DNA of 64,000 bases from positions 18,630,899-18,694,898 of the forward strand of contig NC_084678.1 of assembly GCF_028389875.1 (NCBI RefSeq), written 5' to 3'. Positions 12,428 to 27,700 of this stretch are shown one piece after another. A program made the translations under genes and the position numbers. Position 1 is the stretch's first letter. Each line of letters opens with the position of its first letter. This DNA is from Rhea pennata. Its lineage: Eukaryota > Chordata > Aves > Rheiformes > Rheidae. The notes beneath the pieces are model-generated. The model was not told where the DNA came from. It searched no databases and worked only from the letters and a program-made list of their open reading frames with translations.

Positions 12428-15400
12428 CTAAAAATAGGAAACAAAGGGAAAATGTCAGCTGAAAACAGCCTTATGTATCATCCTTGAGCTTCTTCACTAT
12501 TGCTATCAGCTCTGTAGAGTTCATAGGATGGCCATGAAGAGACTGTACAGGACTTAGCTATCTGGTATGTACTTAAATACTCAACCCCATGCATTAGGAT
12601 CTCTAGCAAATATATCAAGCCAGATAAGCACACAAAGGGAGACATGTTAATACTATAAGAGATCCAACTTCATACAGAACAGATGTAAAAGTGATCAAAT
12701 TTGTGATCAATTTATTAAAAGAACCCAGATAATGAAGAATAATACAAACTCCTGAATTGGAATAATTTATGGCACTGAAAATACCTAAGACTTGCACACC
12801 CGGAAATTCTGAATGGAAGTTAAAACATTTTAAAACAATATATTTTTTAATTCTTGAAAACTCATGTTTATGGTCATTCCAAACAGCCTTACCCTGTTAT
12901 ATTATCTTGCCTAAGGGAAGCCTAGAAGATAAAGTTGCTGGTGATACATAGGCTTGCTAAATTGCCTCTGACAAAATTGTAAGTTAGTGTCTTTTGCACT
13001 TGGGCAAAAGACAATGTTAAGTTGCTGTGTGTCTGTGTGTACATTCAGTTAAAATGCACACTCCCATATCCTAAGCATTTTTTTTAAAGCAACTGCATTG
13101 CCAGTGCATGTAGAGGTTTGCATGCAAGTTTATGTCTGCACAAAGTGGGAGACTGTCTGCAAATTTACTTTCATGTTTCAACTGTGAAATACTGAAAAAA
13201 AGGCATAAAAAATATAAATCATCAAAACATAAAAATAAGAACTTGAGGTTAATAGGAATAGATACCTATTTTATTCCAGTCTACTCATTGATCTGATCAG
13301 TACCATTATAAAAGGACCTTCTAGTGAAGTGAGTTGTTGTTTAGATAGTTTCTTGAGGAGGTTTCTTAATCTCCTAATATTATTAATTTCGTAGCATTCT
13401 GGAAGCAAAGCTTGATAATCAACATGCCTGGATTTTTTTTTTCTTTTTTTTTTTAAGAAACTATTTTTCTAAAACAAGTTTTATCATAATATGCACCATT
13501 TTCCCTATTTTCTTCATTCCTGCTTAATGGATGCTAGTGGTGTCTAAATTCAAAGCCTTAGTAAACTAAAATTAGTTATTTATGCAGCAGCTGCTGTGAC
13601 TTTTTAAACAAAGGTTGTAGTTTAGTCTGCTCTTTAGAAGTCATCCCTCTTAGTTGTGATTTATTGTGCCTACTGTAGTTACACATAGAGCATACTTGAG
13701 CCTGTACTTTTCAGATGTATGACAACCCTTTTAGATGACAACTTGTGTTTAAACTATCTGTATTCATTTTTATACACAAAGCTGTGAGCCAGTGGTGCAT
13801 CTGTTTTTACATTCATGCATGTCTGCCTGGCTGAGGTAAATGCAAATTGTTTAGGAGGTTGAACACTGACACACACACTGCATTTTATAAAGTGAAGAGA
13901 AATCCTGACTAAAATACATATAGCTTAGATATAGGGTAGGCAGAAACAGCCAAGTGCCCCACTGTTGATTCTGTAATAAGAACAGATAAGTTAAACTCTT
14001 CTGCCCTGCAGCTGCACAGAGAGCCTCAAAAAAAAACTTATTGCACAGGTATCATACTTTTTGCTGGAACCACAGGGTCCTATTAGATAGGTAGGCAAAT
14101 AAGTTCTGCTAAATTATGACAGTTTTGAACTATGTCTCCATCTGACCTGTGCTTTGGCTCCAAAGTCTGGGAGAGCAAATAATTGCAATGTGCTTCATTA
14201 TGAGACACATCATCCCTGATGGACCTCTCAAGTTACAGCACGAAGAAAATTGTCTCATCCAAGACTTTACTTCAAAGTAATTTGTGCCTATATTCTGGCT
14301 CATATATCTTTAATAGTAGGAAGGAGGCCCTCTTTGTACTTACTCAATCTCACGGATTCCTTTGAGCAGGTCACTGCCTTCCACCTGCAGCACACAGTCC
14401 ATCACTTCCATATTAATAGGATTAGTAAATACCACTTCCACATCCACTTCTTTATTTACTTCTGCCTCACCCAGTACCTGTGCAAAGAAAATGCTTGAAA
14501 AGTGGAATTCTCAGTACTCTTCTATCTCCAAGCCTCCTCAGTCCTCGCTAGAGGCAATATCATGAGATGATAGGATGGACCATGGCAGAGTGTGAGCAGA
14601 GGAACATCTCTTTGGCAGGAAGAAAGTGCTTATAAGAGACAAGCTCCCCTCATCTTCCCCTTTCTCTGCTGTTGGACTTTGTAGCAAAGGGATAGTGCCT
14701 TACCTGTATGTCAATGCCAGGATTGTCCAGGGTGATGGCTCTTTGCACTAGCACTTGAATCCCACCTGGCACATGACATAAGGCTGTTACTTGGATTGTG
14801 TTGTCTGTAGTTAAATGCTCTTGATAGTCAGCATATGATATCTGAATTGGAAATTGTTTTTCTGTAATAATAATAGAAAAGGATTGATAAACACTTTTAT
14901 AAGTCAACAGATGTTTCATACATTAATTAGTATTTTCCTTCTTTGTTGTATCTGTGACTAGGAAGACCTTCAGTCATCACTGGCAAACTCAATTCATGCA
15001 AATCTATCAGTTTGTCAGAAGCAGAACGATTTCTTCTCTATACTCTCTCCTCCATCCCGTACTACCATACTGTCTGGCTTTGTCTCTCCCTATTGCTGTG
15101 ACAGATAAGACAGATGGAGTTTAATGAATTGACCACTACTAGCTCATTTGTTATAAGACATGCTCAGGTAGGACTCGTCAGTCCTATTTACTCATGGTAT
15201 ACGATATGCAGGCTAAATGACTTGTTTGCATTCCTATTATCTTTTGTAGCCCTATTTGCTCTTTATCATCATGTTTTTTACAGCAATTGCTATGCTGTAA
15301 TTCAATTTAAGGAATGTGAGATTGGAAGGGATCTCCTCTGTCTCAGAATCAGAGTAATCCCATAGTTTTGGCCATTCATACAATAGATGTCAGCTTCAGA

Positions 15401-18400
15401 AAAACTGTAGAGTATCTATGCTACATGCAAACACTGTGAATCACAAAATACTTTTTAGCAGCACATAGCAGATGAAAAATGCAACGCCCCCCCCAAAAAA
15501 AGTCACAAACATGAAGTGCCACAATAGAGCAAGAAACTGAGTGTTATGAATGACTTAGATTGCTCCAGTAGCAAAGGATTTGTTAAGTACAAATCCTAGC
15601 AAATGCTGTATGCTTCACTTGACAGAAGAGGGCAAAAATCTCTCCAAATTGTCTCTGCCATCAGACATGGTGGAAAAAAAAAACTCTCTCCTGACCCTAA
15701 ATTCAGCCATTGCTTTAACACAGTGTGTGTAAGCACCAGACACCAGAAGGTACCTACATAACTGTAATGCTATTGTAAGCTACCTTCACTGAGAATTCAG
15801 TTTCTAATACTTTATAGGAAGCTGATAGATCCCAACTGCACAAGTCAAAATTACATATTAGGGAAGAGAAACATTATTTCTGTTTTTCACTGGTAACTTG
15901 AAGCCTAAGATTAATATAGTATCAATAGTGATTCTGTGATTTTTCAGTTCTCCTTGAGAATTTTTGACACATCTCTTAGCCCAAGCTCTTATTACTAACT
16001 TAATTTCCTGTTTCCAAGGATGTTCCTATTCAGGCATATCAAACATAATCTGAAAAAAGTCTTAGGTCCCTTACTCCTCCACTATGCTTGGATAATCCCT
16101 TTCTTTTCCTACCTATTTTGGAGCTCAACAGGGTATTTCAGTTATTTCTATTACTCATATTTTAATTCCATTCTAAGGGGCTAATGGATTAGGTGTTTTG
16201 CTTCTGCTGTTGCTGTGTCCCATTATCTACCAGTAAGGACCCTGGTAATTGAACAGAAGGCATTCAGTTGGAGTTAATTTCTATGCTTTTTATGTTTTCC
16301 TTATCTTTTCTTTGCAAGTGTTGTTAAATGAAGCTTCATTATGTTTCCTCACCACCTTCTTTTCACGCCTAATATACATTTTTCAAAATGTGAATTTTGT
16401 GCATTTAAGTGCACAAAATTCAAGTGCAGTGCATTTTTGGCCTCTTCAGCCTCTTTTGTGTAGAAGCTTAAGCTTGCAGTTTGTTGTAGTGTTCCCCCTC
16501 AAGTTTACTACCTTCAGAGCTAATGCTCGTTTACCGATAAAAACGTCACACAATTCTGATTAACACTATATGAAAAATTACCTTCCTGAGGAGCCAGAAC
16601 GACAGATATAGAGTCCTTCCAGATCTCATGAATGGGTCTCCTGGTGTATACAGTGCTCCAAGCTGTCATATTTACCTGAGCAGTCTTAGCATCAGAAGTT
16701 AAATTTGTAAGAACCAGAATTAGACTGAGATCTTTTCCAAATTCCAAAGGGCCAGCCATCTTGAACTTCCCTGAGATGTCAGGCTTTTGCTCAATCTCCT
16801 TTGGTGTTGGTGCGGTGGGATCAAATTTATCCTCTAGTCCCAGCTTCTTACGGGCTTTCTTAAAAACATCTCTTTCCTTTGTAGAGCCTGTTAGCGAGAA
16901 CCATGAAAGTCATCCTCACTAGTTAAAGTGCATCTAATTTTATGTGACTGTTAAGAGAGTAGTCAGCAGAAAATAGTGTCTGTGCTTACAGGCGAATAAA
17001 CTTTCTGTCTTCCACAGCCACACATCATTTTCTGGATCTACAGTTCATGTCACTGTTTCTTTAACAGTAATTATTTGTAGCAACAACTCTTCAGTCCAAA
17101 GTTTCTCAGTTTTCCCATTTCTAACCCTTCTTATGGTCATAACACTGATAAGTTTAAATTCTTATCTGCTAATATAGAAACGGCCCTACTATAAGGAGAA
17201 ATGTTGATGGCCTTGGAAGATAGCTATTTGGGTTCTTCTTTTCACCCTTCTGCATATACATTTCCAATAGCTGTGTTCATTTTTGCACTTGAAAATTCAG
17301 TTAATGATTTTTTTTTTTTTTGCTCGATCAAACCCAAAGGTCTGATAAATTTACATATTGTCTGACCCTTTGAAAATGTTGCTTTTCTTGGGCTAGGTGG
17401 TGACTTAGCTTAGGTTTCTGTAATATACATTTAATCATGCTGTCAAACAACAGTGCTGTAGGCATTTTAACAAAGCAGAGACAGTGCACATTAGTGTAGA
17501 CAAGCAGAACAGTGAATGTTTTACTCAAAGTAATTGAGCTCACCTTATTCAGATCCCACAGATCAGCTCCATATCATAAATGGCAGGGCAGAATTTTTTA
17601 GTCTTTAACCTTCTCTTTCCCCTTTGTTAGAACTGAAGAAACAGTGTAAATTTTGCTCTTACCTTACATATGAATCAAATTGCCCACCAACAGACTCCTA
17701 TCTTTAAGTTTCTGTAAGTTTTAGAATAAAGCATCTATATAACCAGAAGAACCAGAATTTTTCTTTACCTTCTGCATATTTATAATCATTGGTGACATCT
17801 ACACGGTCATCTCTACCAACGGCCTTTGTGCTGATGAACTGGCCGATTACTGTGGACTCAGAGAACATTAATGTTTTCTTTCCATTTGTGGAATCATAAT
17901 TCCAGTACATACAGTCTGCATTCACTTCTGCAAATACGAATGGGCAATCATAGTCCAGATCTACATCTCCTTCTTTGATGGCATTCCGTGAGGCAGGGCC
18001 ACACTGATAAATCCCTACAGCATCAAGGAAAAATAATTTAGGACTAATCAACTGTTTCATAGTAGGCAGAGTACCTATACAGATAGTATTTATCAACGGC
18101 CCCTGAATTACAGAGCCTTGGTGTTCTACTCCAGTCCTTTCATCCATACACTGACTTGAACCAGGGTAATCATCAATGTATCTTGTATTTATTCTGAAAG
18201 TACACTTGATTTATTTTATAATGTCCTTTAATTTTCAATAGCTCTGGATACCTACATTGGAAATGTAGGATTAGCTGAGAAAGACTGGTCCTAGAAGCCT
18301 AGTTTGGCATCTAAAGAGGAGCTGATGCTTCTCTAATGAAATAGAGAGTGTATTCTCTTCTGCCACTCTATTTCTGGGCAAAGAAATTCAACCATTGTCA

Positions 18401-18690
18401 AAGTAATTTATTTCTTCTTCCCTCTGAATGTGAGGGTAACAGCAATCACTTTATGATTTTTCAACATTATTCCTGAAATGAAATCTGTGTACCTCCACTT
18501 TCTTCCTGGGGAGTTGCATCCAGAACTTGCCATCCACTGTATGAGGGGCCCAAGTCACTGCGAGAAAACCAGCTTTCATTCCAGACATGGAAATTCCTAT
18601 ATTCAAGAATGAACAAAGCAAGCTATTAGTACATGTATCAATGTATCATGTATCTGCATTTACATCCAAATTCTGGTTTTGTCTCCTCCC

Positions 18691-18725
<35 letters not shown>

Positions 18726-21700
18726 TGTATTTTTTTGGTAAATCAATGCAGTCTGTTGTTTTTGCATTTTCTCTTCTCCATGAACTTTCTAGGGTGTTAT
18801 CTAACCAGTAGCAGAGCATTGGAATACTTCAGTACTCTCACAAAAATTACGTTTGTCTGCTTACAGTCCCAAGAAGATGATGCCGCATTGAGGATCTGCT
18901 GAGGCTCAATATTGATTTGGCCATGGCTGTATGTTAAAAGTCTGTAAATATCCTTTCACTTAAGAGTTCTTCTAGTATGTAGTTAGAAGCTGCTTTCTGG
19001 CTGTTCTTTGCTACCGATATTCATAAAAGAGTGAATAAAGGCTACTTTTCTAAAATGCTTTTTTTTGCAGCTGTATCATGAGCACGTCTTATCCACTGAT
19101 ATAATGGCACACTCTTAAATTGAAGCTTGTCCCTCCCATTGCTTTCTGCACCCATTGTCCTACTGGGAAAACATAAGAATTGAATGTCGGAGCAGAAGAA
19201 AAGAAAACTTTTGTTGCTGCTATTATCTATGAAAGAAAGGAGGGAAAAAAAGAGAGAAGGGAGGGAAAAAAAAGGAAAAAACCCACTGTCTTCTGGAGGA
19301 AGCAGGCTTCCAAAAAGAAGTAATCAAGAGAAAGGCCATTTTCCTCTAAATTCCTATTCAAACCTTTCATATTAGTTAAATGTATCAAATGTTTTAATTC
19401 TGTCAGGTTCTTAGAATCACAGTGGAAATGGTCAGTCTCAGCTATCTCAGTCAAATCAGAGCTGAAAATTGCATTGTGTAATAAACCTAAATGTTCAAGG
19501 ACAGAAAGCAAATCTGTGAAATTATACAAGTATTGAGCCTTTTTTTCCCAAAAAAAGAGTTCTGAGCATATAGTCCTTTGTTTTAGCTGTCTTACAGCAC
19601 AATGCTGCAGTTACCACTCGTATTCAGGATGGCTCCAGAGCAAGCAAGGGAGTAAACAGCAAAAAATGAGGGGCTGCATCTGTTCTTTGCTGAATACAAC
19701 CTTGTTTGAATCGCATCCAAGGCTTAATCGTGGTAATAATTAAGTTATTTTCACAGCAAGAAAAAAGGTGGGTTCAGTTCTGTTGAACTTTTACAGTTTA
19801 ACATAAACTATTTTTGAAAGCTAGTTCCAAACTAAATCAAGTCTCCCTGCTTGATATTTCCAGTGTAGTATCACAGATTTTTAGTCACCTGCATCAAAGC
19901 TTTATCTTTTCCTATCTTGGTTTCAATATGCCATTTTAACTTATGTCATAATTCTCTTTTTAACTAGAAGAATGAAAATGCTGTTTACGTTTACACTGAG
20001 TTTAATAGGATTACATTTTTTTTGATCCTGTATGTGTCATTGTTTTGAGGGCAATTTAACAAATTAACAGAGCATTTGTCATTAGAATCTACACTCTATG
20101 CCTGAAGACCTTATTCCTCATTGATAGGTCTGACTATTAAATACTGTAGAGCCTTACCAAACACTGTCAGCTCCTCTGTTCAAATGATTTCCAGAAGCAT
20201 CGTAAAACTCATCCACGCGCAAGTTTCCATCGGCATCATGAGCAGAACTGAAGTTTGTAATTGTTCGAGTGGGAATCCCCAGACATCTAAGCACTAAGAA
20301 TTCAATATACAATCATGATTAAGAAAAAGTTATATGAAGTTTCATAGAACATACTAATATCTTTAAAGACTTCCAGGTAGATATTATTATTAGTGTTTCC
20401 TATACCAGAATCTGTACGTTGTCAGTATGCATATAATATAAAACATACCTGTAGTCAACACTGCTGCAAAAACCCAACACTGTCCATATTTAACAGGCCT
20501 AAATCCTGATTTCTTCCAGTTTTGTAGGATTTCACCACTTCCAGTCCAGCTGCTTGGATTTTTCCCACCCTCATAATTTCCACTCCAGTTTCCTTGCAGC
20601 ACCCCTTGGTCATCATTGCTGTTGACCTGTAAAATATTCACTAAATTTATGAAAAGATAAATTAAGAGTTTAAAACAGAAAAATCAGTGTGTGCATAGGA
20701 GGGAAGAAAAGCTTTAAATGATGTTTTAGTGGACAAAACCCACTACTTCATGCAGTTCACCTTCGGGAAGTCCTATCTTTTTAGAGGAATGAAATATGTG
20801 ATCCCTCAAATAATAAATAGCATTTAACCACTGTCTCTCCCGCTCAAGTACAGTAACACCAGGCTAGAAGTCCCTCTACATACCACTCTGCCACTTACAC
20901 TTTCAGTTTGACAACTGGATATCAAAGTGATAAAGTATCAGAAAAAACACAGGTAAAATAATAAATCTAGCAGGCTCAAACCAGACAGTCACCAGAGGTT
21001 GTGCATGTTTCTAGTGTACAAAAACAGTGTCCTAAAATTGCCTGAGAAGAGTCTTCATACTCATTTTAACTACTTTAAAAGAACAGGTAGTAGGTTGGAC
21101 TTTTGAATAGCTTGCTTACCATTGCACTGAGAACACGGCCCAGATATTTGGGATCATTTCGATGAGAAACATCTGTGGCAGCATCCTTGCGGTAGTTTAA
21201 ACTTCGATCCAGCATGGAAAGGCAAATATTGAGAATATCTCCTTGAAACTATGTTACAGAAATACATTAGTGTATTGGGACAGTAGGTTGTTCTACTGTA
21301 CTCAAAATCGAAGTAAAAAAAGCCAAATAATTGGTTAATGTTTTTCATGTGACTGAATGAAGTGTTGTAACTCAACAAGGAACTAGCAGATGAAAAGATG
21401 GCCCTCAGCAACTGTGAGGATTAGAACCTGAAGAGCTTCTCAAAACTTGGAGTCTGTGTAGTAGAGGCAGGGCCAGTGCTTCCCAGTGTTGCTACAGTAC
21501 TTTACTACATAGCAGACATGAAGATTTCTGCAGGCTGCATCTCTGAGTCCTATGCCATATAACTGATTAGTCCTACAAATCCTCCTGTTAATCAATGTAA
21601 CAGGGCTTGATATGAGTTCTAATTTCAATACTGGGCTCTACTGCTCTTCTGAGGTATATGACTGATGAACTGGGAAAACTGAACAAGTCCTTGTCACCCA

Positions 21701-24700
21701 CCTCATGTGAAAACAGGAGCACAAAACACCAAAATTTCAACCTTATGTTTACCTGGCCAAAGTTCCATCCAAAACTGTTGATGTGATGTTTATTGCCTGC
21801 AAAAATGATGCCAAACTCTTCTAGCACATATTCCTCACACTCAGCCTTGTTAGGCAAGAACACATCATCACCTGAAAAACCAAAGCAGAGGTCTGTAACA
21901 CCACATCTGGCAAAATACATGAAAACACTATATAGGAACCTACATAAGAATGTTTCCAGATATTTGCCCTTTGCTGTTCTCAGTATAAACAGATGGTATA
22001 GGTTTTCCTAAATTTGGAGAAAGGTGGATGTATTAGAAAGGAGAAAGAGGTATGGACCTGTCTCATCTGGAAGAAGGTGGCAGCTGGTAAATTTGTCTTT
22101 TTTCACAGCTTCTAAGAGACGGCACTCTAAAATTGTGCAGAAGCAGGAAAGCTATGGCAAAAGCAGAACTTAATCTTCATCTTACAGGGTAAGAAGCTCT
22201 CCAGTAAGTATGTGGTAAAGAGCTGATTTTATGTACTAGGAGGTCCTAAAAAACTGTTCAACCATTTCCTGTTCTCTGTGCTAGATTATGTTGTGAATGT
22301 TCAGTTCCTGTGCCTAAAATACATAGATCAAGTGAAGAAGCTGCAAATATTAATGAAGCAGTGGGAAAGTTGGTTCTTTCAGAGGAAATCCAACATGTTC
22401 ATACCTGAAGACCAAGGGTTAAAGAGCAAAACAAAGGTGCCAAGTTTTGCTGGGGAGGAGTTGCCACTTGAAGTACTTTGCACAGTCAGCTTGTAACGTC
22501 CTATGACTGCATTAGCTGGACTGGAAATAGAGATGCTCACAGAGTTGGAAGCGGTGGACTGCAGAACAGCACTCCAGCTCTCCTTGCTCACTGAGCTGGA
22601 GATACCAAATGTGGCCTGGGTCTTAGCTTGCGCTGAAGGTTTTGGGCCTTTTAAAGAAAATAAACAACACTGTGGGTTTTTTTCGCCAGATGTCTGAAAT
22701 AGAGATTTAATTGTCAATAAACACCACCCTCTCCTGCAGCTGAGTTCATGCTATACATTTGAAATTGAAGAAAGTTATCACTGCCAGTTGAGGTGGGAGT
22801 AATACAAGAAACACCTCAGTCAGTCCCATGGGTATGTAAACCAGCATGTTGGCTCTGAGGTATTCTTGTTCCCATATAGTAAATACCAAGCTAAAAGAAT
22901 GTCACCACATGGCGTTACTAATTCTGAGAAAGAAAAAATTGGAAGCTATACCTGTTTCTGCAACAAATACGAAGTTTTGCTCAGGCTGTCTCATTCCGTT
23001 GAAGGTGACAGTGAAGGCCTGACCTCTCCTCACAATCAGCTCTTTGCTAGAAAATTTACTTGTATGATGGTCTCTTGCATTTTCTTTCAGATGCCAATTG
23101 ATACCCGGCTGTGTCATAGCTGTGAAAAAAATGAGAAGAGCAAGAAAACTTGAGGGTACATACAAGGCTTTATGGAGAGGAAGAAGCGTGGACTCACTCT
23201 CAAGAGTTGCATATTACATCCTACAGGTAACTAGTAGCCACATTAGACTTCTACCACAAATAGAAATCAGTTATTTTTATCCTTTTTTTTTCGAAGAGAC
23301 TTCCCCCCCTGTGGAGACTGTTAGGGACTACCTGCATAATTATATATAAAAGGTCTAGTATATGCCATACCAAAGAAGAATGAGGAAGAAATCTAAGAGG
23401 AGAGAACCATGAGAGAGACGAATATGAGTTACTTGGATAAAGAACACAGCTGAACTCAGCTAAGTCTTTCAAGGTGTCACCCAGTCTGTGATAGGGTGTT
23501 GTACTAACAGAGGCACAGGTTCACAGTCTTTGAATAAGAAAAGAAGAAATCTGATTGATCTGAGAAACATTTCTGTATTTAAAACCATGACATGATCTTT
23601 AGCTCCCTTTACCTTTCATGTGCCTCTGATACAACTGATAGCTGTTATCTTTTGGAAGCACCTATCAAGAATATGCTAATTGGCCTGTCATTTGGTCTTG
23701 ATGACAGAATTGGAGAGATAACACTACTAAAATCATGTGTATGAAATGTTGCAGAAAGCTGTTGTGTGTGAGCTGTGGCTTCTGTGGAGGTCTGAGAGTA
23801 AGCAACACACATCAGTTTGGCTCTGGCATCACCAAAGCCAAACTGATGGAAGGTTCTCTAGCAGAAGCTTGGTGGTTTAAGTAAAGTGCACAAGTACAGA
23901 AGAAAAAGAACTTTTTTACTAAGGCTATTGTATGTCTTTGAAAATCATTTTACTGTTCTCCATTCCCCACCCAAAAGGAGAGAACAGGAAAGAGTAACAG
24001 TGTGGTCCCTAGTAATGGAACAGAGCTATCCTGTGCCATTATTGAGTAAAAGACATTATCTTCTGTTCAACTACATTAATGGAAAGATATTTTTTACAGC
24101 ATGATCCCAAGCTTATCAAGTTTAGGCAATCCTTCAAGTAACTATATTAGTAGCCCTACCAATGTAGTCAGAGTTCAAACATGGGAAATGTATTTTTTTT
24201 ATGGTATCTAAGCAAGTAGCACACACTTAGATTTTTCAGGAACATACCTACCTTTAAAAAAAAAAAATCTTTAAAACTTTAGCAATGACGCACATCTGTT
24301 GTAGAGCAAGGTTAGGAATGGAGGAGACTTGTCTTTAGTCAGGTGGAAATTAGCTGCCCAGGTTGTAAAAGCAACATGGGACCTGTTATAATAATTATTA
24401 AACTGGGCAATTTGCATATGTATAAATATTTAGCATATAAGCACAAAAAAACACTTCAACTTTTTTATCTGCTCTTCCCTACTGTCAAGCTTTTAAACTC
24501 TCTCCACATTCTAGCTTCTCTCAGCCTTTGCAATGGTACCTTCTCTGGTTTCTGCTTTGTCTCTGTTGCTCTTACGTCTGATTTGCCAGTCTCTCATTTG
24601 CACTGCTTATGTCTGACATATTCAAATAGCTGTAGACTTTTCTTTCCTTCCTATGTACAAAAGACAGCATTTCCACCTCAGATAATTTACCTGCTCTCCC

Positions 24701-27700
24701 AAATTCTGTTCTTACAAGCTTGCTTTAGCCATATGCATATTAAGTGAAGAAACACAATTCCCATGAAAAGCCTTCTGCTAAATCCTAATGGAAGGACTCT
24801 TTTCTTACTTTTCTTGGATCAAAGCTCATTAGAAGAGTAGCCACCTTTCCGTGTCCATTACAGAGCTGAATATGATGTATGGATGTAAGAAAATAATAGA
24901 GAACCACAGAAGGATCTTGCTCCCTTGCTCACCTTGGCCCATATCTGACCAATACGTCCTGTTTGAGCAGCTTCTGGGCTTTTCCTCTGAATGACCTCCT
25001 CTACTTCTCTTCTCTCAAGGAATAGATTGTGCCTTTCACATCTACTTGTAAAATTGCATGTTTGCAATATTTCCTTTGGGGGTGGAGCATAGATAGCGTC
25101 CTTTGCTTCCCAGTCCTTTATCCAACTGATGAACTTGTGAAGTCATTTTTCATGCCTTTTTCATTCTCTCCTGAGCTCATTTCCTTGCAAATTAAAATCT
25201 GAAGCTGGAACAATGTTCATCCTTAACAGTCTGGCCACTTGTTTCTTAATGTATTTAAATCTGTAAGAATTTCAATACTCGGTTGCTTTTCTTTCTGTTA
25301 TAACAATGCATTAATTACATAATTCCTTCTTTTCATGAGATTGTTTTTAATTTGGGACTCTTCAATATTTTCAGTGGTGTTCTTTTTAAAATTAATTCAC
25401 AAAATCCTTTGTTTTTGTGGAGCTGCTTCCTTGAGTGCTTCTCAATCCATTCCATGTCTAAATGAGCAGAATCTGTTACATGTCTAAATGTAGCAGAATC
25501 TACACCCTTGCAAAGTATGCTTGTTTCCAGGGCTTCTAAGAAGTCTACACTTACTGATGTTGTTTTCTTTTGTTGGGGCTAGTCAAAATATGCTGCATAA
25601 ATAGTTCATGTAATTAATTTCTTTACATTGGTAGAAAAAGCTGAATATACCTCATGTTTCTCTGCGTTTTAGTAGTTGTAAAACAATAAGTAAGGTATTG
25701 CTTCCTCCCCACATTTAATCAGACCAAATTTAAAAAACATTTTTTTGGTTATCCTGTAGTTAAAGTTTAGTGACATTAAAGAGGCAAGCACTCAGTTTCA
25801 TATTTGCATGACACACTACCCAGATGATGGGGAAATATTGTGATAAAAATATCTCTCATTGTTATCACCTGGTATACTACTAATTCTTTTGACAGCACAT
25901 GCCTGAACATTCATTGGAGATGCCAATTGGTGTGCAAAAAAAATTGACTTTCATTTCAAGCAGAGGGATTTTGGTCATGCTTTGCAAGTGGTTCCAGATG
26001 CTCTAATTCAGATATTTTTACAATGCAGAATCACAGAATGGTTGAGTTTGGAAGGGACCTTTAAAGATCATCTGGTCTAACACCCCTGTTCAAGCAGGGT
26101 CACTTAAGGCAGGCTGCCCAGGACCCTGTCCCGGTGGCTTTTGCGTATCTCCAAGGATGAAGACTCTACAACCTCTCTGGGAAACCTGTTCCAGTGCTCA
26201 GTCACCTTTGCAGTAAAAGAGTTTTTCCTCATGTTCAGACAGAACATCCCCTGACCTGCTGGCGTGACTCTGCTCTTCCTGATGTAGCCCAGGATACTAT
26301 TGGCCTTCTATGCCACAGGGGCACATTGCTGGCTCATAGTCAACTTGTCCACTAGGATTCCCAGGTCCTTCTCTGCAGAGCTGCTTTCCAGTAGGTCAGC
26401 CCCCAACCTCTACTAGTGCATGGAGTTATTCCTCCCTAGGTGCAGGACTGTACGCTTACCTTTGTTGAACTTCATGAGGTTATTCTCTACCTCATGAAGA
26501 GACCTCTCCAACCTGTTGAGGTCTCTCTGAATGGCAGCACAGCCTTCTGGTGCATCAGCCACTCCTCCCAGTTTGGTATCATCAGCAAACTTGCTGAGGG
26601 TGCACACTGTCCCTTTATCCAGGTCACTGATGAGTAAATTGAACAAGATTGGACCCAATATTGACCCCCTAAGGTTTACTACTTGTTACTGGAAAGAGAA
26701 AAGCTTTGGAGGTTTCAGCAGTCAAGCTACACATGGCTAGAAAGCCATGCTTTTACATTCTCTTTAATGACCTGAGTGCACATGCTAGCATTTTTCAGAA
26801 TAAATTCTCCATAGGCTTTGAGTCTATTTTCAGATAAATTGCAGAGATTTTATCTTTGATAGAAAGATTGGTTACTATTGGGCAGGATTGTGGTAGTGAA
26901 GGAGTGTCAGTGATTATTGCCTAAATGGCAGCTAGTACATATTTGGTCATGCATTTCTCATTTTTTTTGTGATAGCAGCAGTGCACTGAATATCATGGTC
27001 TCGTAGTTCAATGACATAACTGTTTTTTTTTTGTTTGTTTGGTGATATGACAGCATCATTATAAACATCATATTCAGAAACATAGATACAGTATATTTAT
27101 TATTCTGGAAGACAGCATGACAAGGAGAATGAGTTGTGTTTGTTGCACCAGCTTCCTGTGTTTTACTCCCAGCTCTGGCTAAGTTGCCTTGCAAACTTGT
27201 CATTTGCTTTGTTTGTAAAACAGATGGTTGATACCAGATCTGTGGACTGAAGATTATGGGCCGAAGTTGAGAATGATAGATTGTAGAGATATATTAACCA
27301 TAGTCAGAATAACAGTCAAGCAGAATGCATTTTTTCCTAACTGCCTGGCCCAAACACCTTCCTGTAAGCCGGGTAGTGTTGTACTGTGTAAATGTGAGGC
27401 ACGCACAGGTACGCAGCTGATGTGTGGAGGGCAGCTAGAAAAGATTCTTTCAGATCTCAAAATGTGAAAGCTCTAAGTCATCTTAGTATTTTGCTTCATG
27501 AACACAGAACTAGCTGTACCTGAAACATGTTTTAACAGACTAGTTCAGTCATTTGCCTTGTGACATCCTTTTTCAGTAATATTCTGATTTCTTCCCTCAG
27601 TCCAGTAACTGTGTTAATGAAATGAGGAAGAGCTCAACACTGAACAGCAAAGGAAGCCTCTTGTAATAGAATAATTCACCTGAATATTACTTACTCTCCT

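Noticed and set aside
15305-15360. Possible CR1 tail (GATTGGAAGGGATCTCCTCTG)
   Set aside because: Only about 20 bp resemble the CR1 3' end, with no flanking support; too short to call.
26413-26658. Reverse transcriptase-like open frame as a host gene
   Set aside because: It is the FADD block of a truncated CR1 LINE with the CR1 3' end downstream.
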